From: Helochares maculicollis
Taxonomy: Eukaryota; Arthropoda; Insecta; Coleoptera; Hydrophilidae
Length of the DNA stretch: 58,497 bases
Reading direction: 5' to 3'
Assembly (NCBI GenBank): GCA_033557835.1
Contig: JAWQRO010000100.1
Location: 1-58,497 of the forward strand
Each line of letters begins with the position of its first letter. The first letter of the stretch is position 1. Below the pieces are notes generated by a model. It worked only from the letters and a program-made list of their open reading frames with translations, ran no database searches and was not told the origin of the DNA. Below, piece after piece: positions 13,901 through 27,300 of this stretch. The position numbers and the translations under genes are program-made.

Positions 13901-16900
13901 CCCAACCACCAGACAATCAAGGCAATTATTCACACAAAACCCTTAATAGTATTTTTGTAATGTCGCTTCCTTCCCATAAATTCGGATCTACAGACCAACT
14001 GTACGTGTTCTTCACCAAATGTAGCATTCAGGACTTGCACAAATTCAACAAAACTAACTTGGCATATTTGCAACACTAAAATTGCCTCACCTTGCAACAA
14101 TACCATCAAGTTTGTGCTATTGAAATATTTGTTTCAGAGGCTTTACATAGATACGTTATTGAATTATTTCTCTGAAGTTGTCTAGAATGAGTAATCAATA
14201 TACTTTGAAACATCCATAGTAGAACTTCTCCTCGTGGTTAGTTTCATTTCTACTATGATAACCTACTATTCAAGTTTTTGTTTTTGTTCAGCAATTTTTT
14301 TGTCAACTGAGGCTTCCATTTCTTCTTGTTGCTCCCTAATGACTTTTTTCAATGGTTCTCTGGCTTCTTGATGCTATCCGCTAATCTTCCGTGTCTGCTC
14401 CGCCATTTCTTTACATGTCAGCTTAGCAATTTAATATTGTCGCTCCGATATACTTTGCTGCTGTTATTTTGAACATTGCTGACACCGTAGAATATTCTTC
14501 AGCATTTCCATTATCGTGGCTGGCAAAAATACACCTGCAGGATATGCAAGTTGACGTATATATGTTTTTCTTAGAAACCCCAGTTTTAAACTTTAATTTG
14601 GTATTAGATAATGAGAATCCCAAAAGTACTACTACTTAGGAGTTTTCAATTGATTTTTTTCCTATAATACCAAAAGTAATTTAAGCTGATAAAAACATAA
14701 CTACATCATAGTCAATTGAGTAAGTGTATTTGATTAATGAACCAATTGTATCACGCTTACGTATGCCGACGCATTTAAGAAATTTATTTGAGCGAACGTA
14801 AAATTTTTTACATGTATGATCATCCGTTTTCATAGAACTGGAATTGATAAACTAAGAATCGATAGCTACTTACATTAATATCAGGGAAAAATATATTCTA
14901 AAATTCACGAAAACGAGCTTCGGACAATGGCAGCTAATATGAATTGATTTTCCAGTACGATTCGGTGATAAAAATTGTAAACAATACGTAACAATATATT
15001 AATCTCAATTTGTTCCCCATACTAATTAAGTTTTCCACAAAGTGTTTTTAGTATTTTATACTTTTTGATAAAACAAACAAACTATATTTTATTTATTTTG
15101 TTTTTAATCTCTTTACAATGAGGGCCATTCTAATATTAAACATTATTTTGTGCAACATCATATGGGTCAGCAACGCTAGTAAGTTAAGCATAGTTTTCCA
15201 AAGTATAATATACAAGTATAAACTGATTGGATAAAATTAATTTTCAGTTGTTTGTACACAGGAAGTAAGACCACAACCTAAATCATATTGCTACGTAGAT
15301 AATCAAAATCGCAGATATTGTTGTAATTCAGGCTTCATGTGTGGGCGGCCACGTCGAGGCAAACAGTTGTATTACTACTAGTAATATAATGTGTCCAAGA
15401 GTGATTTTCATATTTCCGTAATGTCCGAAATAAATATTTTTACGATCTCTTTGTTTATTTTTACTAGATACACCATATTTCTAAAGCAAAGCTCAAGAGT
15501 AAAACAATCCCGTATAAAAATATGTACTGCATAAAAGTAACTGCGATTAATAATAGCAAAACAACAAATACCTGCTTTATATAAATGTATTTTCACTGTT
15601 TTTATTAATTCTACAGAATCCTTGCCAATTTTTTTTAATTGCAATATTGAATACTTGTAAGCCTGCATAAAAATTTAATTCTGCAAAACCGACAGGCTAA
15701 GAATCGACGTCGAATGTAATAGAAGAAGAAGCAAACAGTTTAAAAGGAGTTTTCCAAATGCATTCTTATAATTTAGCAAAATCTCAGTCGGTGTACATAA
15801 AATTTTCTTAACCAGTACGCTAGTAATATAATTTTATAATAACGATTAATTTTTCCTATATTGTCAATGAATGTTACATTATTTTTTATTCCCACCAGAA
15901 TCAGAAATAGAACTTAAAATAAATTGTAGCAAAATAAAAATAAAATGCCGAGTTAGACTCGAACGCCGAACCTTGGTATTAGGAAGTGGATGTCTTGACC
16001 ATTGAGTTCGCTTGATTTTGATATAAGGTACTATAATATTAAATGATGATAATAATATTTTAATTTTGGCCATTTTTCTCATTTTTGGCTTGATAATCGA
16101 ATTAAAACTATTCATCAGTGCGTTATTTATAGTAATTCTTCATAGTAGAGTTTTTGGGTGAAAATATCGTTAATAAATTACATATTTTGTAACAAACGCT
16201 TTTTATAAAAACTCTGTTTCCTGTAGTTCTTTGGACTTGAAACTTCTTATACAAGATATTTTTAGTGTTTTTTAGGTGTGTAATAAATTTTAAGTCAGCA
16301 GCCCTATTAAAATGCCTAGTTTACTTGAAAAAACTCAAAACTGTATAGGTAAACAGGTACTACTGGTAGTCCCACATGCCTCAAAGTTGATAGAGATCTA
16401 AATTTTTGCAATAATAGCCGTATACCAAATATAATCGCTCCACCTCAAACGGTCTGACCAATATCCTGTTTACATACACACATATACACACACACAGACA
16501 ACATGCCAAAAATGGTCAAAATGAATTCAGGGCCACTCAAAACGTGGAGATTGGTCAAAATCTCGAAATCGAGTTTTTTCATGATACCTATATTACTCTA
16601 GTATTACGGAAATATAAAAATTTTAGCAACAAAACCATAGAATTTGGTAAATTTGTGGTATGAATATAAAAAACATGACTTCACATTATTAGAGTTGTTC
16701 GCAGAAAATGCAGCAGTATTTACGGGTTTGTAAACCCCTTCTGTAAATTTATTATTTCAAAGAATAGCCTTATTGTTAAAAGATAAAGCGGCAATCTGAG
16801 ACAGATTATCTTTTATATAAATAAACCGAGAAAAATATACAAAAATATTAACTATTGATTCCACCTTATAAGCTGAAACAATAATTAGGGACTAATATTG

Positions 16901-19900
16901 AATTATACACTTTAATTTCTTTAAACAACTCGGTCAATAAAGATAATACCCAATCCTAACGAACAATTTTAAATAAATATAACAAAAATAACTTGAATGT
17001 AAAAATTTTTCTTGTTTGGAATTGGGTGTCCACCACACATTAAAATGAAGATATTAATAGCAATATTTGTAGTGATTTTGTGCAGTATTTTATGTACTAC
17101 TCCTGCTTGTATTTTCCATGATTTTAATTGATTACGATTTATTTTCAGTGTGTTGTGAATCACGCAGGAAAAATCATATTGCTATGTAAACGTTACAATC
17201 ATAACGTATTGCTGCGACACTAGTGATAATATTAATATATTGATCAAAATTTATTTACGTAAGAGTTGGTTAATAAATTTGACTACATATATAATTTGTT
17301 TTCTAGTAAATTTACTGCGCTTATCGATCATTTAAGAGAGCTAAAATAACAGCTTAAAAACTTTAAAATGTATAATTGGCCGGTAATAAGTATCTATCCA
17401 ATGCCTCATATTTCATAGTATTCTCATCGTGCAAGCAGCACAATAACCAATATTTTTTTACCTATTAAAATATTATTAATAGCTTAATTTTATGGCTTAG
17501 TAAACCAGAAAAAAACCATTTACTATTTTAAAATTTCAATTTTCATTCTTTCCAAGATGACGATATTTCTGTTATTAATAATTTTAAGCAGTTTGTGTAT
17601 CAACAACAGACGTATGATTTATATTTTACAAACTATATGCGTAGAATTAATTTGATATTTTTTTAGAAATGTTTCCTATGGAGAAGAAAACAGGGCATTG
17701 CTACGTACGAGGCTCACTCACTATTTATTGTTGCGGTTCATATGCATTGTGTAGAAACTTTGACTAATACTAACACTCAACAAAATAATAAACTAAGCAA
17801 AAGGAAATGATAATTCTTTTTGCATATTTTGAATCAATATTTGAAAAGATATTGTTTAATGGAAAAGTAAACTTTGATTCTAAACTTAAGCAGTGCAAAA
17901 TGTTTTGGGTTATGCTTCTTTGTGTGCAGTTTGTTATCCAATTTAAGTTTACTTTATAGCTCAGAAGCCGTCTTATTTTCAAGTTTTTCAATTAGTTTCA
18001 GTGCTCAACCCTTACATCATTAAATGTTTTGACCTAAATATCAATTTGTAAATCAATTTGTAATTTATTCCACATTTCTGTTAGACTGCCCATCAAAAAG
18101 AGCGATTTTTATACTCAATGATATACACATTGACTATAAAGAAAAGTAGCAAATAAACATTGTAAGAAATTCAACAGCGGTTTAACCTTATAAGATTAAA
18201 AAATGTAAATGGTGAGAGACTCAGCAACCTTCGATAATATTACATAATCCTTTATCCTTTATGTCTTTATACTTAGAAAGTAGACTTACAAATAAACTAT
18301 TCAAAGACAAAACTCATGTTGAACAAGTTTACACCAGTTATGGGCGTCAAAGTGAACAAAAAGACATTAGAACAAGTTGACAAATATGTGTACTTAAGCC
18401 TTCAGCCCAAAGTAAAAAACTATTCATCTTAAAGAAAAATGGAACATTAAACAAGCTAGTTTTTGAAAAATTGTATAAAGTAACTTAACAATTATTTCTA
18501 TTGTAGTATTTGTAAGACTAATGAAAAAGTTGTATTAAATTCAAACTTTATATTTTATAGAGCAACTCTGTAACTTCCTGGTTTGCACAATTATTTTCAA
18601 AATATGCAATTTTAGGGTAGTTTAGGTAAATCGGATTTTAAATTTTATAGCCCATTTCAAAAATAACCCAGTTAAAGACGAAATCCCAATTACGACACCA
18701 CAAAACAATTTTATATCGCTTAGTATATTGTATTCAAATTGTATTTTATTATAATTAACTGACGCACTAAAATTTTACGCTCGAAAACAACACTATGGAC
18801 ATTTTGTCTGCATCAAAATGAAGAACGAAATAATTTGGCAAGTTTTATGTTTGTTAAGAACGGAGATTCGGTTATGGACAATTTCTTGCCGACAAAATAT
18901 TTCATTTCTACTTGGTCAGAATTGGGAAAAAAGAACCATCATCACAGTCATTGTCATCATAAAAAGCAGTGCGTTTTGTTATTCTTTTGGTGAGACGTTT
19001 ATAAGATCGATTACTCACTCTTCCAGCTAGATTAAAATTAGGGGTTTATTAATATGGCCAGTTTTTTGTGATTTAATCGAATACAAACATTTTGAAGTAT
19101 ATGTTACAGTTAGACTTTAATGAAGACTAGTTAAAATTTTGAAACACTGGCGATACTGCTTATTATAAGTTCTCCAGGATTTAGTTTCATTGGTTAATTT
19201 GTTTTTCGAAATTAACCTAAATGATTCATCTTCAGAATTGTTGCATTGTCAGTTTAATATTCACGAACCTCTTTGATATTAAAAACGTTGATTATTGGGT
19301 TATTCTGCTTGTGCTATTTCTTCATTTGCCTAAGCTATTTTCTTTCTTTAATTTCGTTTGTCCGTGAGTATATCTTTATTTTGTTTCAGAATATTTTTCA
19401 CGTGGTTCAACCAAAACATCTGTTTAAGTGTGAGATGCAAAGAATTACTATGAAAGACAGATGAGCAAAGTGTTCTCCGTCTTTGCTTCATTTTTGGCTT
19501 TATTCCGTTCTGAATGATTGTTTGACTATATAATTGTATCTGCTGTTTGAAGTAGAGACTTTGCAAACCCTTCTAAACATCACGCTACTTTCTCAACCAG
19601 CTTAGGTTAAAAACGTTAGTTTGACATTTTAAGTGAAATGATAAATGTAAGGTAAAAATTACTTTAGGTTAGAAATTACAACATAATCTAACGAATATAT
19701 GCTCTTTTCATATATCCAATGCCTATTCCATTTATTGTCTTTATAGTACATACAAAACCACTTAATTATACCATATTATTTGTTAGTAAAACAAAATTCT
19801 TTATTTTCAAAAGACGATCAGCTTGACATGCAGAGGTGCAAAATAGTCAAAATGAGTTCAGGGATACTGAACCATTTATTTAAATACTTGTGTATATGCC

Positions 19901-21279
19901 AGAATATGTCTAAATGAAGAAATATTCTTGTGGCAAAAGTAAGTCTTGAATTGTAAATATTCAAAAAATAAAACTACTGATCATTTTCTACACTTTAAAA
20001 TTTTCCTTTCCTGGATCTAAATTATAATTTCGTGGCCTATAATTTGCTAATAATACTTTAAAACGGTTCATAAAAAACGAAAATTACTTCTATGCGTTTT
20101 ATTTTACATCATACAAATATATACGAAGTAAGAATCGGAATTATTAACTACTTTAAAAATCTTACATATTCTTAGTTGTATTGAAATTTGGCTCCTTCTT
20201 AAAATGAAATTTGGATTCTATTTTGTTATTTTAATTGTTTACATGATTATTAACATTGCTCGTAAGCTGTACAATGCATTCACCGGCACAATATTTTAAT
20301 TGTATTGTTCTTTGTTTCAGAATGTTGCGCACCTGATAATGGTGGTAATCAAAAGGGGTATTGCTATGTGAAAAGAAACCGAGTTTCGTACTGCTGCAGA
20401 TCTGGTACAACTTGTAAGCGTAGTAACCCGCTAGGTGCCATAAGGGGATTTGTGACAAACTATGTGAAACAAAATATACATAAACTATAAACACGATGTT
20501 TTATCATTAAAAGCCATATGTTTTTCTTATTCATTTCATGCTAACATTTGTAATAAATCATCCCTGTGTATCTGTTAACGTCATTGTCTAGAACCTAGAT
20601 ATCCTTTTATTCAAATTGCTTTGTTACTAAACTAATCAACTGTTTTTGAAAATGGTATGAAATATTTAGTAGAGAGTAAATTTACAAGTTTTTTATTCAT
20701 TCATGAGATGATTTAAATGATTTTGGACTTGATAAATATAAAAATGTCGACTATGATATTTTTAAAGGCAAATATAATAATGCGTTTAGTCACTTCGTGA
20801 TGGATGAATTGAAAGACTGAACCTTTCAAATGGCATCAATTGTGCAAAATAGCCAAAATATAGCAATTTAACGAAAACCAAAAATGCTATACCTTCGATG
20901 AAATATACTTTCTGATTAAGTCAAGACAAAGCACATGAGGATAACACCAGACTATAAGAACTATACAAAACAACCGATATACTTGCAGAACATGCTCAAG
21001 AAATAGGGAAAACAAGGGATACAACCGTAGCTACATCTATATTTGACTTCAATTGCTAGCATACATTATCTAATACGGGTTAGGATAACTTTAGTTAAAA
21101 TTTACTTTAACCTAAACTATACGTCTACGAGCTAGTATTTAACGCTTTTAATCCCTCAATTACCGAGCAACTGTGATATTAAAATTAATAATTTATTTCA
21201 ACTATGAAATAAGATCTGGCATCCGCAAAAAATGGTTCAAATTTCAAAGAAAGTCTCTGATTAATATTTTAGTAATTAG

Positions 21280-21339
<60 letters not shown>

Positions 21340-24300
21340 ATATATGTATACATACATATTTTCTATTGTCGATACGGCAATAACAAATTAGAAACAGTTC
21401 GTTAAAAGTGTTGATTATTTTTTCGCGCTTTACCTAATATTACCGATGTATTTAAATAATCGTTTATGAAATAACCGAGCTACAATAAAGACAAAGTTAT
21501 TCTGAAATGAAGTTCACAATACTCTTTGTGGCTTTTCTTATGGTAATATTTGCTCACAATGCTGGTAAGTTCAATGAGGGGACACTTCGTAAAATGATTT
21601 GATAATTTTGTTTTTTTTTCAGTCTGTTGTAAAAAATCTAAGCCCGCCAAAGGGTATTGCTTTATGAAAAATAGACAGAAGTATTGTTGCGGTCATGGTT
21701 TTAGATGTACCCTAACACCTTAGTTTGTTACATTTTTGGTCAATAAATGTAATAATATAATTTCGTTTTTTGTACAGTATATTATTATTTAATATTATGA
21801 ACTAAACAAAACTAAAACTTATCATATGCCAGGTGTGCAAGTTTAAAATGTTGTTGTAAACAGCTGGCGCATGAAATCTATTGAAGTAACCCTTGGACCC
21901 CAAAGCACCTTTTTTGGTAAGACTGCCCATTACAAAACGCCATATTCGATTAGTTGCTTACGAGTTAGTTCATACTTCTTTTTCGAATTAAACATGTCAA
22001 AATTTGAGCCAAGTAAAAAGCATTTACGCCATGTAATGATATTCTTGTTCAGTTCAATAAAAAAGGTATCCAAAAGTCATCGAATTCTTGCAGAGACTTA
22101 CAGCGATCTTGCTCCAACTATCAAGACTTAAGAGCATTGGTTTCAATGTTTTAAAAGTGATGATTTCAATATTATTGACAAAGAATGTAAAAATCAACCA
22201 AAACAGTTTGAAGACAACGAATTACAAGCATTTTTAGACAAAGACGACCCACAAACACAACAATTGATGATGCCTGAGAACCATGGGGAAGATTCAAAAA
22301 ATTGGTTCCACATAAACTAAACAAACGACAGATGGAAAGATGAAAAACTGCGTACGAAATGCTGCATTTACGCCTCAAAAGAAAGGGGTTTTTGCATCGG
22401 GTTGTAGCTGGCAATGAAAAATTGATATATTTTGAGAATTCCAAACTTAAGAAATCGTGAGTAACACCATGGCAACCATCAACATCGAATACAAAACCGG
22501 ATCGTTTTGGGTGGAAAACAATGCTGTGTGTGTGGCGAGATCTGAAGGGAGTAGTGTACTACGAGCTTCACAAACCCAGCAAAACAGTTAATACCGTTCG
22601 CTACCGACAACAAATGATCAATTTAAACTACGCATTAATCGAAAAACGCCCAGAATGGGCTCGAAGACTCGACAAAGACATTCTGCGGCATGACAACGCT
22701 CCTGCACATTCAGCCAAAGTGATCAAAGAAACGATTTCTTCGCTTCGTTGGAAGTCCTACCTCACCCGCCGTATTTACCAGACCTGGCGCCTTCTGATTA
22801 TCACCTCTTCACATCGATGGGACACGCACTGGCTGAGCAACACTTCAAGATTTTCGAAGATGTATAAAAATGGCTTGATGAATGGATATCAATGAAAGTT
22901 GAAGCTGTCTTTTGAAATGATATCCATAAATTGCCCGAGAGATGAATAAAATGTGTAAAAAGCGAGAGCCAATACTTCGAATAAAAAATGTTTTACCATT
23001 GTTCTTAAATAACTGCGTATTTTTCATGAAAAAAACGACATTAAACTCGCTTACCTGGTGAGTATGTTTCGTGCATCAGTTCTCATTCTTGTTTTTAAAC
23101 TTTAGAGCAGTTTAGAGCAGCTGTAATATAAATGTGCTTCTCGGAATGGAAATCAGTTAAGGTTATAGAACACATCTTAAAGGAAGAAAAAGTCGAATCT
23201 GTTCCAAAATCGAGTAATAGAAACCCAGCCTTTAATTGCCAATGTTTGTCATTTTTAAATTCAATGGCTGTATACAAATAATAGGAGGAGCAAAAAGTCG
23301 ATCAAGAGATTTTAAGGATGTTTCTTTTTTGAATATTTAATCCATTTTAACCAACTATTTGCATGCTTTCATGATATGAACTATATATATGTAAACACGG
23401 TCAAGCCACTTAAGCCGGGATAGTAAACTAGTAGTTTAGTTTCGTTTAGATAAAGAGTTGCAGTTTTGTAAACAACTTAAATATCATTAAGAATTAGTAG
23501 ATTTTTTGATATGATTTAATATTAAAAAATTGTCCAAATTGCAAAAGTCAGTAGCGACTAAATCTATAAAGTATAGAGAATGGTGAAAAAGTTTCGTCTA
23601 GTGTTATCTTGCACTAAGATTAGACTTAATTTATTAACCTATCTGAGCTTTTTCTTTAATTTTTTGTATAATTTCATCCGTACATTTTTATTGCAATTAA
23701 TTGCTCAAGGTTTATAACTTTATAGTAGATCACATCTGCATCAAACCACCAAACTCACATAAGCAGCTTATTTAGATGAGTGCTGTTTTGTAAGTTTTTT
23801 GGTGATTCACCTTTGTCCAATTATTGTATTGAACGTCTGCAATTGTGATATTGTATCCAATTCTTATCACAAATAGCAGCTCGTTTCAATAATAGATCAA
23901 TTTTTTTTATGAGAAAACAATATTAAGCAAGTTTTCAAACGTTTTTATTTCTGTCAGTTTATATCCAATTTTTTGACTTTGTCGATTTGAGTTAAAAACG
24001 TTAATATTTTCTATTTGCTTACACTAAACTCGAGTAACATTTCAAAAGCTGTCTGAAATGGATCAAAATTAACGGTAATCTTTATTTCTCATTACCCTTT
24101 TTTGTGAAATCAAAGTTATCGATTCCAAATATTAATGTCATACATTATTGTTAGCAAAAATTTCATTCTTGATAACCTAATAAATATTCATAAAAGTTGA
24201 GTGAAAGCACTGAATTTAAAATTTACACAACTCTCAAACCTGCAATTATAATGGCACATTTTTCTAAGTATGTATTATATTAATACTTAGAATAATATTT

Positions 24301-27300
24301 TATTGAATAGCGACCACTCAATTTACGTTTAAAGGAAATATAACAAAAAAGAAAAGTATTTCCTTTGTGGTTTCAGTATTTGTGAAGGAATATACTTCAT
24401 AATATTTTCGATATAATGGAACGTAAGAATATCAAAAAAAAAACAAAATAGAGTTAATCAAATCTATTTATCATCTCGCAGATGCAAATTTGGTGCCATA
24501 TTATAGTCCTCATTGAAGTAAGGACAATCCGTATACTCGATGCATCTGCCTGTTTCTTTATTTCTTACATAACCGCTGTCGCAAGTGCAAGCAGTGCTGC
24601 AGTAAAAATTCTTAGATGGACGCGGTTCGTCGCAGGTAGCCTCTTTGGTAAAATAACAAACGCCTCTTCTTTCATAAGGCTTGCATAGTAGAACTGAAAA
24701 TATAATTACAAAATATTTTTCATCGTGAATTTAAATAAATAATTTCACAACTAAAATGAGTAATTAGGATTTTAAAAAACTTGAACCTTACATCCTTCAC
24801 TTGAGGATAAGTAAACACCTAGGATAGCTAAGAGCAATGTTGCCTTCATTACGGCTTGTTATCTGCCAACACAATATGTGCGCTTTTAAAAATGCACGTT
24901 TTATATATATCGCGAAATCATAAACAATTACTGATAAATTTTAGAGGGCGTAAATAAAATTGATTTTTAAATTAATGAATAAGCTATTACTCTGAAAATT
25001 GCATTGTTATGATGTTGTTTTTAATTTTCTGTTTAAAGTAGTACATTTATAAATTAAAGGAGTATAAAAATTTACTGTTAATTAATTGAATGCCCATTTT
25101 CACAATAGTGTATAAAATTCGAGTGACAAATGTTTCGCAAAATATATCAAAACTTGCAAAGTAATTAGATTATCTAGATACGACACTGTGTGATTTTCTT
25201 CGCTATTTCTGTGAAGTTTTGATAATGAAATTAATTTTACACATTTTTAACAGTTTCATATTTTGTAATTAACAATGTTGGGTTAGTGAATCAAATTTTC
25301 TGATACTTTTTAACAAATAATTAATGCCAGATCGATTTTAGTAATTTCACTCCCGAGTTTTTCTGCTTAAATCAATTTTAGTGAATTAAATATTTTAGTT
25401 GCACTTTTGCAAGCAGATCTATAAAATGTAAAGCTAAGATTTTTGTTGTAACTTTAGCCTAGCAAATTGATGCATGAATCCACAATATCACTGAGGATTC
25501 ACAGCTATAATTTGAATTGAGTTCGGTCGTCTAAAATTATCGTATAAGGCACCACTTGATTGACTGAAATCCCGAAAATAAATAAATTTTATAAATAGAT
25601 GAAACAAAAAATCATGCTGTGGTATAAGTCTGTTAAAAATATTATTTAATTTAGGCATAATCTACAACAATTTCATTATTTATGTAATACACTTAAAATA
25701 GCAACCAAAATCATTTGAGCTATACCCATCACAGTATGGAATGTAACAGTAAAGCGTTGACTCCAACGTTTTCTATATCATAACATGGACATTGAAGATA
25801 ATTGAAGCTCTAGTAAGTCATTTGTTGGAAATGTTGATCATAGAAATCGTCAAGTCAAGCCGGCATACAAGCACTTGGAACCATTTGCAAAAGGCTGGTC
25901 TCTAGAAGAAACTCGATGTGTCGGTGCCACACCAATTGATGCTAAAGAACAATTTGAGATTTGAAGGAAGCTCGTCTGCTATGAGGTGGTCCCAACGAAC
26001 CAATCACTTAATTCGGATCTATACTAACAACAACTGACTAGATTGAAGCAGGCAAGAGACGAGAATAGTCCCAAATTGACGAAAAGGAAGGATGCAGTGT
26101 TCAATGAAGACAAGGACAGGATGCACATAGATGCGCCAGAAAATCCAAAAGCTTGGATGGGAGGTTCCACTCGTCGTATACCACAGGCATGGCACCAAAC
26201 TAATTATCACTATTTGAAGTAATTTAAAAATTTTCTTGACGATAAGAGAATTGTTCCGAGAGAAGCTAGAGAAAATAAGCTGGTAAAGATTTTTACCAAT
26301 AGGGATGAGGAGATCTTTAATCGTGAAATTATGAAATCATCTTCAGAAGGAACAAAAGCTACTGAACTAATCAGTGCATATTTGGTGGAAAGCCAAAAAT
26401 CCTAACTGTGTTAATTTCATGCTGGAAATGCTCGAAATAAAGAGAAAAATCGCTCACAACCTTTTACCTAAGCCAATATTTTTCACGATTCTTCTTTGTT
26501 TTAGAATTGACGCGCCTTTGTTTTTAAAAATTAAAATGTAAATAAAAGTAATCTTTAATTAAACAATAATACCAAGGTTTGCCGGGCCAATTTTTAAATA
26601 TAATTACTACTTACTGTGTTCTAGATGTCAAACATATATAAGTTTAACGGCTTGCACTAAAAAGTATCTTAATTTTGGACTAACCTATCTGGAGAATCAT
26701 AATTGAGAATTCAACTAAGTTTAGGTCAAATTATTTTACTTGCAATCGTTTCTTTTAACCTGCTCATATTATTGGAATAGAATACAATGCATAGAACGAT
26801 GAATATATAAGTACTTACTTAATCGCAGCAAAACAAGGATAAGTATTTTATACCATTAATGAACTCTTCATAGGTATAACTCCTGGGAGTGCTAAACCAT
26901 ATAAAATTTGTACACGGACAAACTGTTCTAACGGCGTGCTTGAATATACACGAAGTCAAGAAAGAGTATGCAAAATACTAAAGAATTTGAAAATAAATTA
27001 TGGAAATTACTGATATGGACTGGTTTGTATATTATTAGCAGTGAACTGTCTGTCTCCAACAATAACATGAAATAATCTTGAAAACCATGTAAAACTTTTA
27101 GAAGAACACATCTCATATCAATTTAATATACTAATTCGAAATAGCAATACAAATAAGCTTTTTTGAATAATTCCTTACTAATTATTCAATATTCATAATG
27201 CTTATTGAACAATTATTCTCGTATCCTAAAATTATTTATCGCGACATGGTCTTAAACGTTAGGGGCGGAATGATATCGCCAATTTAAATAATCGTTCCCT

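Noticed and set aside
15408..15668. Minus-strand frame containing AGICCFAIINRSYF, at first sight another cysteine-rich peptide
   Set aside because: There is no signal-peptide exon, the YCC and final C elements are missing, and it overlaps the 3' UTR of peptide gene 1.
18818..19030. ATG-initiated frame MKNEIIWQVLCLL as a sixth peptide gene
   Set aside because: The leader is not convincingly hydrophobic, no donor follows at the expected place, and no cysteine-rich exon is present.
22521..22895. A 124-codon open frame that could be taken as a host gene
   Set aside because: It is the C-terminal part of the dead mariner transposase (YRQQMINLNYALIEKRPEW, HDNAPAHSAK) inside the inverted repeats.
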